Assembly: GCF_002807665.1 (NCBI RefSeq) | Contig: NZ_PEAY01000002.1 | Location: 434,001-498,000, forward strand | DNA: 64,000 nt | Source of the DNA: Neoalteromonas facilis | GTDB lineage: Bacteria; Pseudomonadota; Gammaproteobacteria; Enterobacterales; Alteromonadaceae | Direction of reading: 5' to 3' | Shown: one piece after another, positions 51,346-61,382 of the stretch | How the letters are laid out: each line of letters begins with the position of its first letter | How positions within the stretch are numbered: the stretch's first letter is position 1 | Notes under the pieces: model-generated | Told to the model about the DNA's origin: nothing | Databases searched by the model: none | What the model saw: the letters and a program-made list of their open reading frames with translations, nothing else | Position numbers and translations under genes: made by a program

Positions 51346-52868
51346 CCGACCATTTGCCTATATTGCCCATTCTTATCCCAATGTTGGGAGGGCTCTTTAT
51401 GTTGCTCCCTCCCTTTGTGGGCGCAGAGCGATATCAGTTACGCCGAGCAATGACCGTAGCACTGATGCTACTGCATTTTGTTTGCAGTATTTGGTTGATC
51501 AGCTCTGTCGCGCAAAGCGGAGCGATCATGTATGCGGTTGGTGATTGGCAACCGCCATTTGGTATCATCTTGTATGCTGATATGCTGTCCGCAATACTGG
51601 TAACCTTGACTAGCTTCCTTGCGATAGGTGTCACACTGTACTCTTTCGCTGGCGATGACCGGCTAGGACGCTATTTCCATCCGTTGATCCAATTCCAGCT
51701 GGTCGGCATCTGCGGTGCGTTCTTAACCAACGATTTGTTCAACTTGTTTGTGTTCTTTGAAGTTCTGCTGATAGCGTCCTACGCCTTGATGATTCATGGC
51801 GGCGGTAAGCAACGCACGGCGGCAAACATACATTATGTGATCTTGAATCTCGTCGGTTCGAGTTTGTTCTTGATTGCGCTAGGCACGCTGTATGGCACAA
51901 CTGGAACGCTCAACGTTGCACACATGTCACTTAGGATCACAGAACTGTCTGAGGGGCAAACCTTAATCGCTCAAGCCGGAGCATCTCTATTACTCGTCGT
52001 CTTTGGGTTGAAAGCTGCATTGTTACCTATGCACTTTTGGCTACCACGTACATACTCTGAAGCCACCGCGCCAGTGGCTGCTTTATTCGCGATCATGACC
52101 AAGGTTGGTGTGTATTGTATCTTCCGAGTGTTCACGGTGATTTTTGGTGACGAAGCGGGCAGTCTGGCGAACATGATTGAGCCGTGGATATGGCCAATGG
52201 CAGTACTCACGATTACTGTTGGTACCATCGGCGTATTGGCGAGTCCGAGCTTACGGATCATGACCGCGAATTTAGTGGTGGTATCGGTTGGAACATTGCT
52301 CATCGCGTTTGCTATCAGAACGCCAGAAGCAACTGCTGCGGCGATGTTGTATCTTATTCACAGTACCTTGGTCAGTGCTGCATTGTTTTTGCTAGCAGAT
52401 ATGATTGGACAGCAACGAGGCAAGGCGCTCGATCGTTTCGTCGTCGCGCGAAAAATCAATCAACCGACATTACTAGGTGTGTTGTTCTTCTTGGCGGCAC
52501 TGTCGATCGCTGGTTTACCGCCATTATCAGGTTTTTTAGGTAAGTTGGTGATCTTGCAATCTGCGACAACGCCAGATGACCAACAATGGGTTTGGTCATT
52601 GATTTTAATTTCTAGCTTGTTGACTATTGTGGCCTTATCCAGAGCCGGTACGACTTTATTTTGGCGTCACCCCACCAATAGTGAACCTGATAGTGACAGC
52701 AGTGTGTCAAACTGGCAAATCGGTGGTGCGGCGTTATTGCTTCTGGCCTCTCCGGTGATAGTGTTATTTGGCGCAAGCTTTGTGCACCACACATCTGAAG
52801 CCGCTACCCAGCTTCACAATGTTCAAATGTTGTTAGATGTTATGAATTTGAATGGAGGGGACAAATGA
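51342..52868 (+). CDS. mrpD: Mrp antiporter subunit D
   Basis: 508-residue NuoM/N-like subunit with 14 or so helices. Proton-channel motifs include LFNLFVFFEVLLIASYALM and LPMHFWLPRTYSEATAPVAALFA, which hold the conserved Glu and Lys residues. It is coupled to mrpC and mrpE by ATGA overlaps. Confidence 0.95.
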   Translation: MTDHLPILPILIPMLGGLFMLLPPFVGAERYQLRRAMTVALMLLHFVCSIWLISSVAQSGAIMYAVGDWQPPFGIILYADMLSAILVTLTSFLAIGVTLYSFAGDDRLGRYFHPLIQFQLVGICGAFLTNDLFNLFVFFEVLLIASYALMIHGGGKQRTAANIHYVILNLVGSSLFLIALGTLYGTTGTLNVAHMSLRITELSEGQTLIAQAGASLLLVVFGLKAALLPMHFWLPRTYSEATAPVAALFAIMTKVGVYCIFRVFTVIFGDEAGSLANMIEPWIWPMAVLTITVGTIGVLASPSLRIMTANLVVVSVGTLLIAFAIRTPEATAAAMLYLIHSTLVSAALFLLADMIGQQRGKALDRFVVARKINQPTLLGVLFFLAALSIAGLPPLSGFLGKLVILQSATTPDDQQWVWSLILISSLLTIVALSRAGTTLFWRHPTNSEPDSDSSVSNWQIGGAALLLLASPVIVLFGASFVHHTSEAATQLHNVQMLLDVMNLNGGDK

Positions 52869-53365
52869 GTATGATTTCTCGACTCGTCCCGATGCCACTG
52901 CACAGTGTAATCTTGCTGGTCGTGTGGCTAATGATTAATTCAACGTTAAGTCTTGGTCACATCATTCTAGGCAGTGTGTTAGCCATCACCATCCCATTGC
53001 TCTGTGCGCCCCTGCGAGTGCCTCAACCCGTTATCACTCGGCCATTTAAGTTCTTTTCATATGCTTTGCTAGTGTTAAAAGATATTGTGGTAGCCAATGT
53101 TGAAGTTGGGCTGTTGGTCGTGGGCCCGATGCGGCGGATCCAGCCAGGCTTTGTTGCAGTACCGCTGGATTTGCGCGACAACTTCCCGATTACATTATTG
53201 GCCAGTACGGTAACAATGACACCCGGTACGGTGAGTTCTGAGGTGTCTTCAGACAAGAAGTGGTTGTACGTTCATGTGTTGAGCATGCCTGAGAATGAGC
53301 AAGTGCTAATTGATTCGATTAAGCAACGCTACGAAAGCCGAATTAAGGAAATGTTTGGATGCTGA
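52865..53365 (+). CDS. mrpE: Mrp antiporter subunit E
   Basis: 166 residues, two N-terminal helices followed by a cytoplasmic domain with FPITLLASTVTMTPGTVSSEV, the MrpE signature. Starts inside mrpD and overlaps mrpF by 7 bases. Confidence 0.94.
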   Translation: MSMISRLVPMPLHSVILLVVWLMINSTLSLGHIILGSVLAITIPLLCAPLRVPQPVITRPFKFFSYALLVLKDIVVANVEVGLLVVGPMRRIQPGFVAVPLDLRDNFPITLLASTVTMTPGTVSSEVSSDKKWLYVHVLSMPENEQVLIDSIKQRYESRIKEMFGC

Positions 53366-53628
53366 ATATTGCCATTATGATTGTTGCGGTGATCATCTGT
53401 ATTGCCCTGGTGCTAAATTTATGGCGACTGTTTATTGGTCCCCATATTGTCGATCGTATCTTGGCGTTAGATACGATGTTTATTAACAGTATTGCCTTGA
53501 TTCTGCTACATGGTATGTACAATCGCACGGCCCTATATTTTGAGGCTGCACTGTTGATCGCGATGTTAGGCTTTGTGAGCAGTGTAGCTTTCGCGAAGTA
53601 CCTGCTTCGCGGCGACATCATAGAATAG
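53359..53628 (+). CDS. mrpF: Mrp antiporter subunit F
   Basis: 89-residue, three-helix protein with RLFIGPHIVDRILALDTMF, typical of MrpF. It overlaps mrpE and lies 13 bases before mrpG. Confidence 0.95.
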   Translation: MLNIAIMIVAVIICIALVLNLWRLFIGPHIVDRILALDTMFINSIALILLHGMYNRTALYFEAALLIAMLGFVSSVAFAKYLLRGDIIE

Positions 53629-53641
53629 AGGGTAGCAAGTA

Positions 53642-54034
53642 ATGGAATCTGAAATGAGCTTTACATTAGAAGTTATTATCTCTGTTCTATTGATTCTGGG
53701 CGGTATTTTTGTGTTAGTCGGATCCATTGGACTGATCCGCTTGCAAGATCTCTACGTTAGGTTGCATGCGCCGACTAAGGCTACCACACTGGGCTTAGGC
53801 GGAATACTGTTTGCTTCTGTGCTGTATATGACGCATGTTCAGGGCTTCTTCAGCGTCAATGAGCTGCTAATTACGTTGTTCTTGGTGATTACTGCACCTG
53901 TAACTGCACACATCCTCGCAAAGGCCGCGATGCACAATAAGGTTAAGCCGATGGAGCGGACCCAAAATGCCCACCATATTGACACCGCCAGAGAACAGTT
54001 ACCGCCAAAAGAGCCAAAGCAGTTAGATGAGTGA
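53642..54034 (+). CDS. mrpG: Mrp antiporter subunit G
   Basis: 130 residues with three helices and GSIGLIRLQDLYVRLHAPTKATTLG, the MrpG signature, followed by a hydrophilic tail. GAGGG lies before ATG 53642; a second ATG at 53654 is possible. Last gene of the mrp operon. Confidence 0.94.
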   Translation: MESEMSFTLEVIISVLLILGGIFVLVGSIGLIRLQDLYVRLHAPTKATTLGLGGILFASVLYMTHVQGFFSVNELLITLFLVITAPVTAHILAKAAMHNKVKPMERTQNAHHIDTAREQLPPKEPKQLDE

Positions 54035-54118
54035 TGGAACACGTTCAATCGACTGCTCATGCGCGGTAGGAGTACAGGACGAATTAAAACCTGCCTTCAA
54101 CTCGTTTACCCTGTCAGG

Positions 54119-55492
54119 CTACATCATGATGAAACTTGCAATGGTAAATGCCGCTATGCTCAAGCCGCCTGCGAATAACGCATAAGGCAGTTGGGTACGA
54201 ACGTGGGTGAGTAAGTCGCAACCTGCCGCTATGGATGACACCGCGGTGGTATCGGAAATAGGTGAACAATGATCACCAAAAATACCGCCGCCTAAAATCG
54301 CGCCTAACACTAGCTCAGGTGGTAAACCTAATGTTTGCACAAGCGGAATACCAATCGGCACCAGAATAGCAAACGTACCCCAACTTGTCCCTGTGGTAAA
54401 AGACATTATGCCGCCTGCAATAAAGAGCAACGGTACAATCATATACACCGACAAATACTCACCGACGATGCCTGCGACAAAAACGCCGGTGCCTAATTCC
54501 TTTAAGCTCGCGCCTAAGGTTAAAGATAGCAACACAATGCTCACCAGTGGGAGCAGTTCGCCCATGCCTTTAAAGCCAACATTGACCAGCTCTTGGTGGC
54601 TGAATCGTTTATGAGTACTTAGCAGTATATAGGCGACTACGCAGGCTAACACAGTAGCGTATAGCACTGATTTACTGCCACTGCCCGCGGTCAGATCGCC
54701 GTTACCGGTCCAAAACATAAAGCCGACCATTGAAATCACCATTGTTAACAGCGGAATGATCATAAAGCGAGCTTTGGTTGCCGGGGCTGCACTCAGTTCA
54801 CTATCCGTGCTGCTTAAGATGCTTTCCTCGTGTTTCATTGGCCCGTGTAGGCGGTCAGAAAAAATGGTGTAGAGCACGATAAGCAAAGTGAAAATGGCAT
54901 AAAAGTTAAAGGGCACGCTGCCCCACAAAATAGACGCGGGGGATTGTTCTAGTTCATAGGTACTGAGTAAGCCAAGCACAAAGGCTCCCCAACCATTGAG
55001 TAATATAAGAATACACACCGGCGCGCTTGTACTGTCGATGATGTAGGCTAAACGCGCCCGGCTCATTTTGAATTTATCAAATAAGCCACGCGATAAAATA
55101 CCGGCGGTGAGCACGCTCAAATTGGATTCAATAAACACCGCTACACCGGTAAAAAACGTGAGGCTGCCGACTTGCTTTTTACCTTTGGCAATGCCTTTTT
55201 TCATCAGCGCATTGACGGTTGCGGCTACACCACCTGAATCGCGAATATAGGCGAGCAATGCGCCGATCAAGATACTGAAAAGCAGTATTCGGGCATTGCC
55301 CGGTTGGTTGATAATACTGATCACGCGCTCAACACTGGCGATTGGACTAAAGAGCAGTGACTGACTCTCACTGCTTAAGAGGATTAAGGCTTCAGCTGAC
55401 AGAACGGCCATTAAAAGCGCGAATATAACCTCTTTCTTCCAAAATACGATGGCAATGGCAATAAATGGCGGAATGATTGATATCCAGTCCAT
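54119..55492 (-). CDS. NhaC family Na+/H+ antiporter
   Basis: 457 residues, about 11-12 helices. Typical NhaC segments are GIMSFTTGTSWGTFAILVPIGIPL and GGGIFGDHCSPISDTTAVSSIAAGCDLLTHVRTQLPYA. It exchanges Na+ for H+ and complements the neighbouring Mrp operon, on which it converges. A related substrate such as malate/lactate exchange cannot be excluded. Confidence 0.9.
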   Translation of the reverse strand: MDWISIIPPFIAIAIVFWKKEVIFALLMAVLSAEALILLSSESQSLLFSPIASVERVISIINQPGNARILLFSILIGALLAYIRDSGGVAATVNALMKKGIAKGKKQVGSLTFFTGVAVFIESNLSVLTAGILSRGLFDKFKMSRARLAYIIDSTSAPVCILILLNGWGAFVLGLLSTYELEQSPASILWGSVPFNFYAIFTLLIVLYTIFSDRLHGPMKHEESILSSTDSELSAAPATKARFMIIPLLTMVISMVGFMFWTGNGDLTAGSGSKSVLYATVLACVVAYILLSTHKRFSHQELVNVGFKGMGELLPLVSIVLLSLTLGASLKELGTGVFVAGIVGEYLSVYMIVPLLFIAGGIMSFTTGTSWGTFAILVPIGIPLVQTLGLPPELVLGAILGGGIFGDHCSPISDTTAVSSIAAGCDLLTHVRTQLPYALFAGGLSIAAFTIASFIMM

Positions 55493-55568
55493 GAGATCCC
55501 TGTTGTTCTTGTTATTGGTAAAGACGTGCGCAGCTTTACATAGCCGCTACGTGACGGCAAGCCTTAGT

Positions 55569-58025
55569 CTACTGTGAAAACAGTACGGCTTCATATATCA
55601 GACCGACAATACTGCCATAACGTCCCGTTTCATATTCATCGCCAACAAAGCGTAGCGTTTGATTACCTTCTTCATCCATGCTGCTGATCACGGGTGTATG
55701 ACGTTTATTGGTCAGCAATATGATGATCAGGTCCTGCTCAGGATCGATCACGCTAACGGTGCCGGTCCAGCCGGTGTGACCAAAGGCACGTTCACTGGCG
55801 TAGGGGCCAAATTGCCAGCGACGTTCGCCACCGGCTGCACGTCGAAAACCGAGGCCTGTGGCGGTATCTAGCGGGCTCGGTAAGACAAATTGATTGATCA
55901 CAGACTCACTCAGTAAGTGATGCATGCCGTAGCCACCACCGTTCAATAGCAGTTGGGCCATGACCGCAAGATCGGTTGCTGTGGAGAACAACCCTGCATG
56001 ACCTGATACGCCCTGCATACTGTAATAGGCTTTTTCATCATGCACTTCTCCTTCCAGCGTGTATTCACGTACGTTTTCAAAGTGAATATGACCATTTCGA
56101 GTATTGCCCATTAACTCTGTCGCAGCATAGTGCGTATCGTCTGGGCGCTTCTGTTTGGGGTTGAACAGAGTATCGGTTAGACCCAGCGTTTGATATATCG
56201 TTGATTCAACGAAGGTGTCTAACGGCATGCCGGTAATTCGCTCAACCAAAATACCGAGTAGCATAAAGCTGGTATCGCTGTAGCGCATGGCCGTACCATT
56301 GCTATGCAGCAGTGGCACTTGCGTCAGCAATAGTTGCTTGGTTTGCTCTGCGTTTTGCGAGAAAAAGCGACTGCCCAAGCCGTTTTCACGCATGAAAAAC
56401 TTCACTTCTGGCGCAAAGCCTGCGCTGTGGGTCAGCAAGTCACGGGTGGTGCGTGCATCCCGTCCATCGCCACGAAACTCTGGCAAGTAATGATACAAGG
56501 GCTTATCCACATCTAACTGACCTTGTTCAACCAACGACATGATGGCGAGTGTGGTGGCAAAAATTTTGGTGTTAGACGCCACATCAAACAGTGTGTCAGG
56601 CGTCATGGGGGCAGGATTACTCAACGGTGAACCCTGCTGGTCATAGCGTTTGGCGAAACCGTAGGCTTGATGCTTGATCACGCGGCCTTTATGGGCGACC
56701 AATAATACGGCGCCGGGGAAACCCGCGTCGATATCCTGATTGATAAGGTGATCAACCGCTGTGAAATCAATTGAATTGTTAAGTCCATCAACGAGCGTCG
56801 GGTAGGAAATTTGGATGCGTAACTGGCCATCATCCGGCTCGATATTATCAACTGCAAGGGCGTTGATACCATCGCGTGTGCGGCGTGAGAGTGAATATTG
56901 ATAGTGCGTATCGGGCGCAAAGGCATCGGCTAAATTCAACTTCTCGCCATTAATATATACATCAGCGCTTACTGGGCCTTCAGAGATATTTTCTAAGGTG
57001 ATAGAGCCTCGCCCTTGATAGGCCTTAAACCTCGCTTTGTTGTTAACCCATGCGCTGTCTGAGAGTTCGGCATCTGGGAATATACGGTCTATCTGGCCCG
57101 ATTGTCTTTTGGGGGGCTCACTTGCTAGTGATATGGGATCTCGCTCATAGCGCGCAAGCATCAGTTTAAGTTTACCCGGAAAATATTTTTCCAATAACGC
57201 AAAAATGGCTGCGTTGGTTTGGCTGTCGTTATTTGCGGTGACCTGCCAGGGGGTAAAATGCATTTGAAACGCGGCGAGCACGTCGCGGGTTGCCTGATCT
57301 AATACCCCCGTCGCAGCAATGTTATACCCGTAGGCACTAAGTGCAGCTTGGGTCACCTCGATGGTCGGCAGTCGCTCATTAAACGTACGCCAATAGTTGA
57401 CATAAGTGTCGTTGTCATACCAAGCGCCAATACCAGCCTTGTAGAGTTCAAACCATGGAAAACGTGGGCCTGGGTCGTTCTTGCGATGGGGCGCAATATC
57501 GGCATGGCCAACCACGGCAGTGGGGTGAATGTCAGGGTTACGCGCTAGTATGGATTGGCTTAAGCTGATCAGAAGCTCGATTTGTTGTGGGTCGTAGTCT
57601 GGGTATAGGCAAACACGATTGGCGGCGTTTTCCGCGCGACTTGAACTGAGTGATTGATCACGGGCACATTCGGGAATATTCACGATTTCGATACCAATGG
57701 ATTGATCATTCAATCCATTCATCCCTTGCCAATAACTTTCTCCGGCGTGCCATGCACGCGCATTTTCATCAACCAATTGAAAGGCTTTGAGTGAACCATA
57801 GGGGTAACTTTCATCGTTGTTTTGGGGGATCAAATAGTGGGAACTGAGGCCACCTTCATCCACGAGCGCCTTGACTGAATCAGCATAATTAAGTGCGGTA
57901 AAGTGCATAACCAACACCTTAACGCGCTGATTCTGATTAGCCGAGGGCAACTGCTCTACGCGACTGCTGGTGCAGCTAGTAATCAATGTCATCACGATAA
58001 CGGCCGTGAGCCACCTCATTAACAT
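55569..58025 (-). CDS. Lipoprotein fusion: AmiD-like muramoyl amidase + serine beta-lactamase-type domain
   Basis: 818 residues from ATG 58025, a lipoprotein signal (lipobox LITSC). The N-part (about 25-285) reads like E. coli AmiD: LVMHFTALNYADS, VDENARAWHAGESYW, SIGIEIVN and GHADIAPHRKNDPGPRFPW give the zinc ligands, followed by a peptidoglycan-binding helical unit (LSAYGYNIAATG...VLAAFQMHF). A beta-rich linker (about 325-425) follows. The C-part (about 450-815) is a serine hydrolase of the beta-lactamase class C type: SxxK in ASNTKIF, YxN-like RYSDTSF and GHTGWTG. It should cut stem peptides off murein at the outer membrane and process a released peptide or amino acid ester. The open frame extends to 58130. 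Confidence 0.87.
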   Translation of the reverse strand: MLMRWLTAVIVMTLITSCTSSRVEQLPSANQNQRVKVLVMHFTALNYADSVKALVDEGGLSSHYLIPQNNDESYPYGSLKAFQLVDENARAWHAGESYWQGMNGLNDQSIGIEIVNIPECARDQSLSSSRAENAANRVCLYPDYDPQQIELLISLSQSILARNPDIHPTAVVGHADIAPHRKNDPGPRFPWFELYKAGIGAWYDNDTYVNYWRTFNERLPTIEVTQAALSAYGYNIAATGVLDQATRDVLAAFQMHFTPWQVTANNDSQTNAAIFALLEKYFPGKLKLMLARYERDPISLASEPPKRQSGQIDRIFPDAELSDSAWVNNKARFKAYQGRGSITLENISEGPVSADVYINGEKLNLADAFAPDTHYQYSLSRRTRDGINALAVDNIEPDDGQLRIQISYPTLVDGLNNSIDFTAVDHLINQDIDAGFPGAVLLVAHKGRVIKHQAYGFAKRYDQQGSPLSNPAPMTPDTLFDVASNTKIFATTLAIMSLVEQGQLDVDKPLYHYLPEFRGDGRDARTTRDLLTHSAGFAPEVKFFMRENGLGSRFFSQNAEQTKQLLLTQVPLLHSNGTAMRYSDTSFMLLGILVERITGMPLDTFVESTIYQTLGLTDTLFNPKQKRPDDTHYAATELMGNTRNGHIHFENVREYTLEGEVHDEKAYYSMQGVSGHAGLFSTATDLAVMAQLLLNGGGYGMHHLLSESVINQFVLPSPLDTATGLGFRRAAGGERRWQFGPYASERAFGHTGWTGTVSVIDPEQDLIIILLTNKRHTPVISSMDEEGNQTLRFVGDEYETGRYGSIVGLIYEAVLFSQ

Positions 58026-58343
58026 GCTGCTATGTCCTCGTAACAAGGCTTCCGAAATAGGGTGGAGTATTGCATTCGCGCTTATGATCATATTCGCCTT
58101 ACGTAACACTGTCGCAGAAAGTCCCTTCACCTTTGCAACATAACACAGTTCTGAAGCTATTCAGTGACTAAAATTATCTACATTGGTGACTAATAGTAGT
58201 CAGATACTTCAACAAACCTCGGTGCTCACAGGTTGCTTGGCAACAGGATTTTAGGGTTAATATTTAAAATATTACTATTAATTTGCAATATTGGAATAAT
58301 TTATTTCTAATGGGGTTGTTCAACCTTGGATGACAGGAATTTT

Positions 58344-60176
58344 ATGCTTTTAAGAGCCATTTTCTTCAGTGCATGCTTATGTTGTAGTTTTTCGCTAAAG
58401 GCTCAATGGGAAACACTCGCTTTTCAATTGGGGCAGAAGCAGATGCTGGATATCCGCTATTTCTGCGAAGACAGCACACCTGAAAATCCCTGTCGTACAC
58501 CCGTGACACAATTAACCCCGGAGTTGGCCGAAATGTTGGTTCGCCATCAAATCGGCGGTGTTATTTTATTTGCTGAAAATATTCAGTCAGTAGAACAGAC
58601 TCAGACACTTATTCAAGCGTTGCAAACTACGGTTAAAAAGGCAGGACTTCCGCCCTTGTTTATCGCCATCGATCAAGAAGGGGGCCGGGTGTCACGTATT
58701 CCAGTTTCTGCCAGCAATGCATTTGCTGGCAATATGGCAATTGGCGCTACCTATGAAAAGCACAAGACGCACTATGCCAAAGCGGTCAATAGTGCCATTG
58801 CGGAGCAACTGAAAGCGCTTGGAGTGAATACTAACTTCGCGCCAACAGTCGATGTTAACGTAAATCCAGAAAACCCGGTGATTAACGTTCGCTCATACGG
58901 AGAGTCATCTAAAGCGGTAGCAGAACTAGGTTTAGCCTCAGTAAAAGCCTTACAAAGCAATGGCGTTATCGCGGCGATGAAACACTTTCCCGGGCATGGT
59001 GATACGCATGTCGATAGTCATACTGGACTACCGCTGGTTGAGCATGCTCGCGAGATCATTAATGACGTCGACTTACGCCCGTTCCGGCATGCGATTGAAT
59101 TAGGTGAGGGCGCTCAACCTGAAATGATCATGACTGCGCATATACAGTATCCAGCTTTGGATAAACGTACGTTTAAAACGCTGGATGGCAGCGATACCAT
59201 TTTACCCGCTACGTTATCTAAATCGATACTGACTGATCTGCTGCGCAACGAGATGGGTTATCAAGGTGTAGTGGTAACCGACGCGCTCGATATGGCGGGC
59301 ATTGCACATTACATGTCGTCGGAAGATGCACTATTACAAACCTTTTATGCCGGGGCCGATATAGCCTTAATGCCGTTTACTATCCGAGATCCTATGGATA
59401 TCGCTGCGTACGACCAATTAATGGCGTCAGTCCAGCGACAAATAAAGGCGGGTAAAGCGGATAAGCAGTCGCGTGGGATCGGCATGGTTACAGCGTCTCA
59501 ATTAGACGCTTCTGCACAACGTATTGCGAAACTCAAAAAGCGCTACGCGCTAGCATCATCCATTGATAAAAGTAACAACGCTATGCCGCGCTTTGATGCA
59601 CTGGAAAAGGCGCTCGCTGTGAACGCTATCACACCGGTCATTACAAAAGTGGCGCTTCCTATTCCTAATAATTCGATATTGATGCTAATGCCAGATAACG
59701 CACGCTGTTTGGCGATGAAAAACGCCATGCTTGCACAGCAATATCGCGAAGTAGACTGTATCTCATTGGCAAATCGCCTCGATATGGCGCAGCTTGAAAA
59801 ACAATTGGCCAGTGCCGCAACGATTATTGTGGGCGATATTTCACCGCAACATAGCATGGCAGAAATGGGCGGCATGGATGATTTAGTTGAATGGCAGAAT
59901 CGCACAAACAAAGCCCAGCAATTCGCGATAATCAAGCACACGTTGGCTCAGGCGAAAGCGCAACAAAAGTTAACGGTATTTGTTGCGCTAAGAGCGCCTT
60001 ATGTGATCAGTCAATTTAGTGATGATGTAGATATTGCTCTGGTGACTTATGACTATCGAATTTACCAAGATCCAGACGGTCAGGCGCGCGGTGTGATGTT
60101 TGATGCGCTGGCGAATGTGCTATCAGGAAAGGTTACTGCGCGCGGTAACCTACCGGTAACAGTGACACTGAATTAA
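58344..60176 (+). CDS. Exported GH3 beta-N-acetylhexosaminidase (NagZ-like)
   Basis: 610 residues from ATG 58344 (AGGA 6 bases upstream). It has a signal peptide (MLLRAIFFSACLCCSFSLKA) and a GH3 catalytic domain (about 20-360) with FIAIDQEGGRVSR, KHFPGHGDTHVDSHTGLP (acid/base His-Asp dyad of NagZ-type enzymes) and nucleophile Asp in VVVTDALDMAGI. A C-terminal GH3-like domain (about 435-610) follows. Classical NagZ of Gram-negatives is about 340 residues and cytoplasmic; this one is larger and exported, so it should remove GlcNAc from murein fragments outside the cytoplasm. Confidence 0.9.
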   Translation: MLLRAIFFSACLCCSFSLKAQWETLAFQLGQKQMLDIRYFCEDSTPENPCRTPVTQLTPELAEMLVRHQIGGVILFAENIQSVEQTQTLIQALQTTVKKAGLPPLFIAIDQEGGRVSRIPVSASNAFAGNMAIGATYEKHKTHYAKAVNSAIAEQLKALGVNTNFAPTVDVNVNPENPVINVRSYGESSKAVAELGLASVKALQSNGVIAAMKHFPGHGDTHVDSHTGLPLVEHAREIINDVDLRPFRHAIELGEGAQPEMIMTAHIQYPALDKRTFKTLDGSDTILPATLSKSILTDLLRNEMGYQGVVVTDALDMAGIAHYMSSEDALLQTFYAGADIALMPFTIRDPMDIAAYDQLMASVQRQIKAGKADKQSRGIGMVTASQLDASAQRIAKLKKRYALASSIDKSNNAMPRFDALEKALAVNAITPVITKVALPIPNNSILMLMPDNARCLAMKNAMLAQQYREVDCISLANRLDMAQLEKQLASAATIIVGDISPQHSMAEMGGMDDLVEWQNRTNKAQQFAIIKHTLAQAKAQQKLTVFVALRAPYVISQFSDDVDIALVTYDYRIYQDPDGQARGVMFDALANVLSGKVTARGNLPVTVTLN

Positions 60177-60188
60177 GGGAGCAATAAG

Positions 60189-61382
60189 GTGTTATTATCC
60201 TCAATAAAAAGGCACTGCGACGCGGTATTAGCGCGCTTACCGAAGCACCGTATGCTGACCATTGACGTCTTTCGAGGCATTGCCATTACGGCGATGATCC
60301 TCGTTAATAATCCTGGAAGTTGGCAATATGTTTATGCCCCATTGCGTCATGCAGAGTGGCATGGACTTACCCCTACCGATCTCGTGTTCCCATTTTTTAT
60401 TATCACAATGGGGATTGCCATTGGCTTGACGTTTTCTGCAGATAAGGTGGGCGGCAATCGTGCCGCGATTTTGATAAAGGTTGGTAAGCGCACGCTAACT
60501 CTTTTCGTACTGGGTTTATTGCTTGCGGTGTTTTACTACAACGTAACTGACCCACACTTTAATTGGTGGAAAGAGCAGGTTGAAGAGATTCGTATACTAG
60601 GGGTATTGCAAAGATTGGCGCTGGTATATGCGGCCTGTGCTGTGTTGGCGCTGCTGTTGAATAACAAGCAGCTCGTCGCGGTCAGTATTGCCCTGCTGGT
60701 TGGTTACAGTGGATTGCTGTTGTATATGCCCTACGGTTTGGGGGCGGACGTTTACGTTGGCGAATTGCTCATGGGTAATAACTATGCCGCTTATATCGAC
60801 CAGGCAGTGTTAGGGCGAGCGCATCTTTATTATGCTGATGCACAGCCATTTGCTACCGATCCGGAAGGTATTCTCAGTACTTTCCCCGCCGTTGTCAGCG
60901 GCCTGATTGGTGTGGTGTTAGGACGTCATTTAGTTAGGCCCAACACACTAGAGTTAATTCAGCGCCTGTGGTTGATTGGTATTTTACTCACGCTGGTAGG
61001 GTGGGGAATGGATCGTTGGATGCCAATTAATAAAGCGCTGTGGAGTGCGAGTTTTGTGTTGGTGACTGCGGGGCTTGCGTTACTGTTTATTGCGGCTTTG
61101 CATACCTTGATCGATAAACATTGTATACGTCGCTGGTCTGCCCCATTTATTGTTTTTGGGGCGAATAGCTTATTGTTTTTCATGTTTTCCGGTGTACTGG
61201 CTCGTATTACTGTCATGATCCCCGTCGGCGACACTACGCTTAAAGGCGCGTTATACTCACAAATATTCCAACCTGCGTTTGGCAACTACTTTGGTTCATT
61301 AATGTACGCTTGCGTTTTTCTTATGGTGTCTTACGCTGTCTTTTATGGACTGTATAAGCGCGGTATTTTCTGGAAGGTTTGA
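60189..61382 (+). CDS. NagX-like membrane acyltransferase (DUF5009/HGSNAT-like)
   Basis: 397 residues, about ten helices, with the family start LTIDVFRGIAITAMILVNNPGSW and LTPTDLVFPFFIITMGIAIGL. Related to human heparan-alpha-glucosaminide N-acetyltransferase and to NagX proteins found in bacterial N-acetylglucosamine regulons. GTG start with an AAGGGA site. It follows NagZ by 12 bases and overlaps the next gene, so it is probably one operon for amino-sugar use. Its biochemical reaction in bacteria is uncertain. Confidence 0.88.
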   Translation: MLLSSIKRHCDAVLARLPKHRMLTIDVFRGIAITAMILVNNPGSWQYVYAPLRHAEWHGLTPTDLVFPFFIITMGIAIGLTFSADKVGGNRAAILIKVGKRTLTLFVLGLLLAVFYYNVTDPHFNWWKEQVEEIRILGVLQRLALVYAACAVLALLLNNKQLVAVSIALLVGYSGLLLYMPYGLGADVYVGELLMGNNYAAYIDQAVLGRAHLYYADAQPFATDPEGILSTFPAVVSGLIGVVLGRHLVRPNTLELIQRLWLIGILLTLVGWGMDRWMPINKALWSASFVLVTAGLALLFIAALHTLIDKHCIRRWSAPFIVFGANSLLFFMFSGVLARITVMIPVGDTTLKGALYSQIFQPAFGNYFGSLMYACVFLMVSYAVFYGLYKRGIFWKV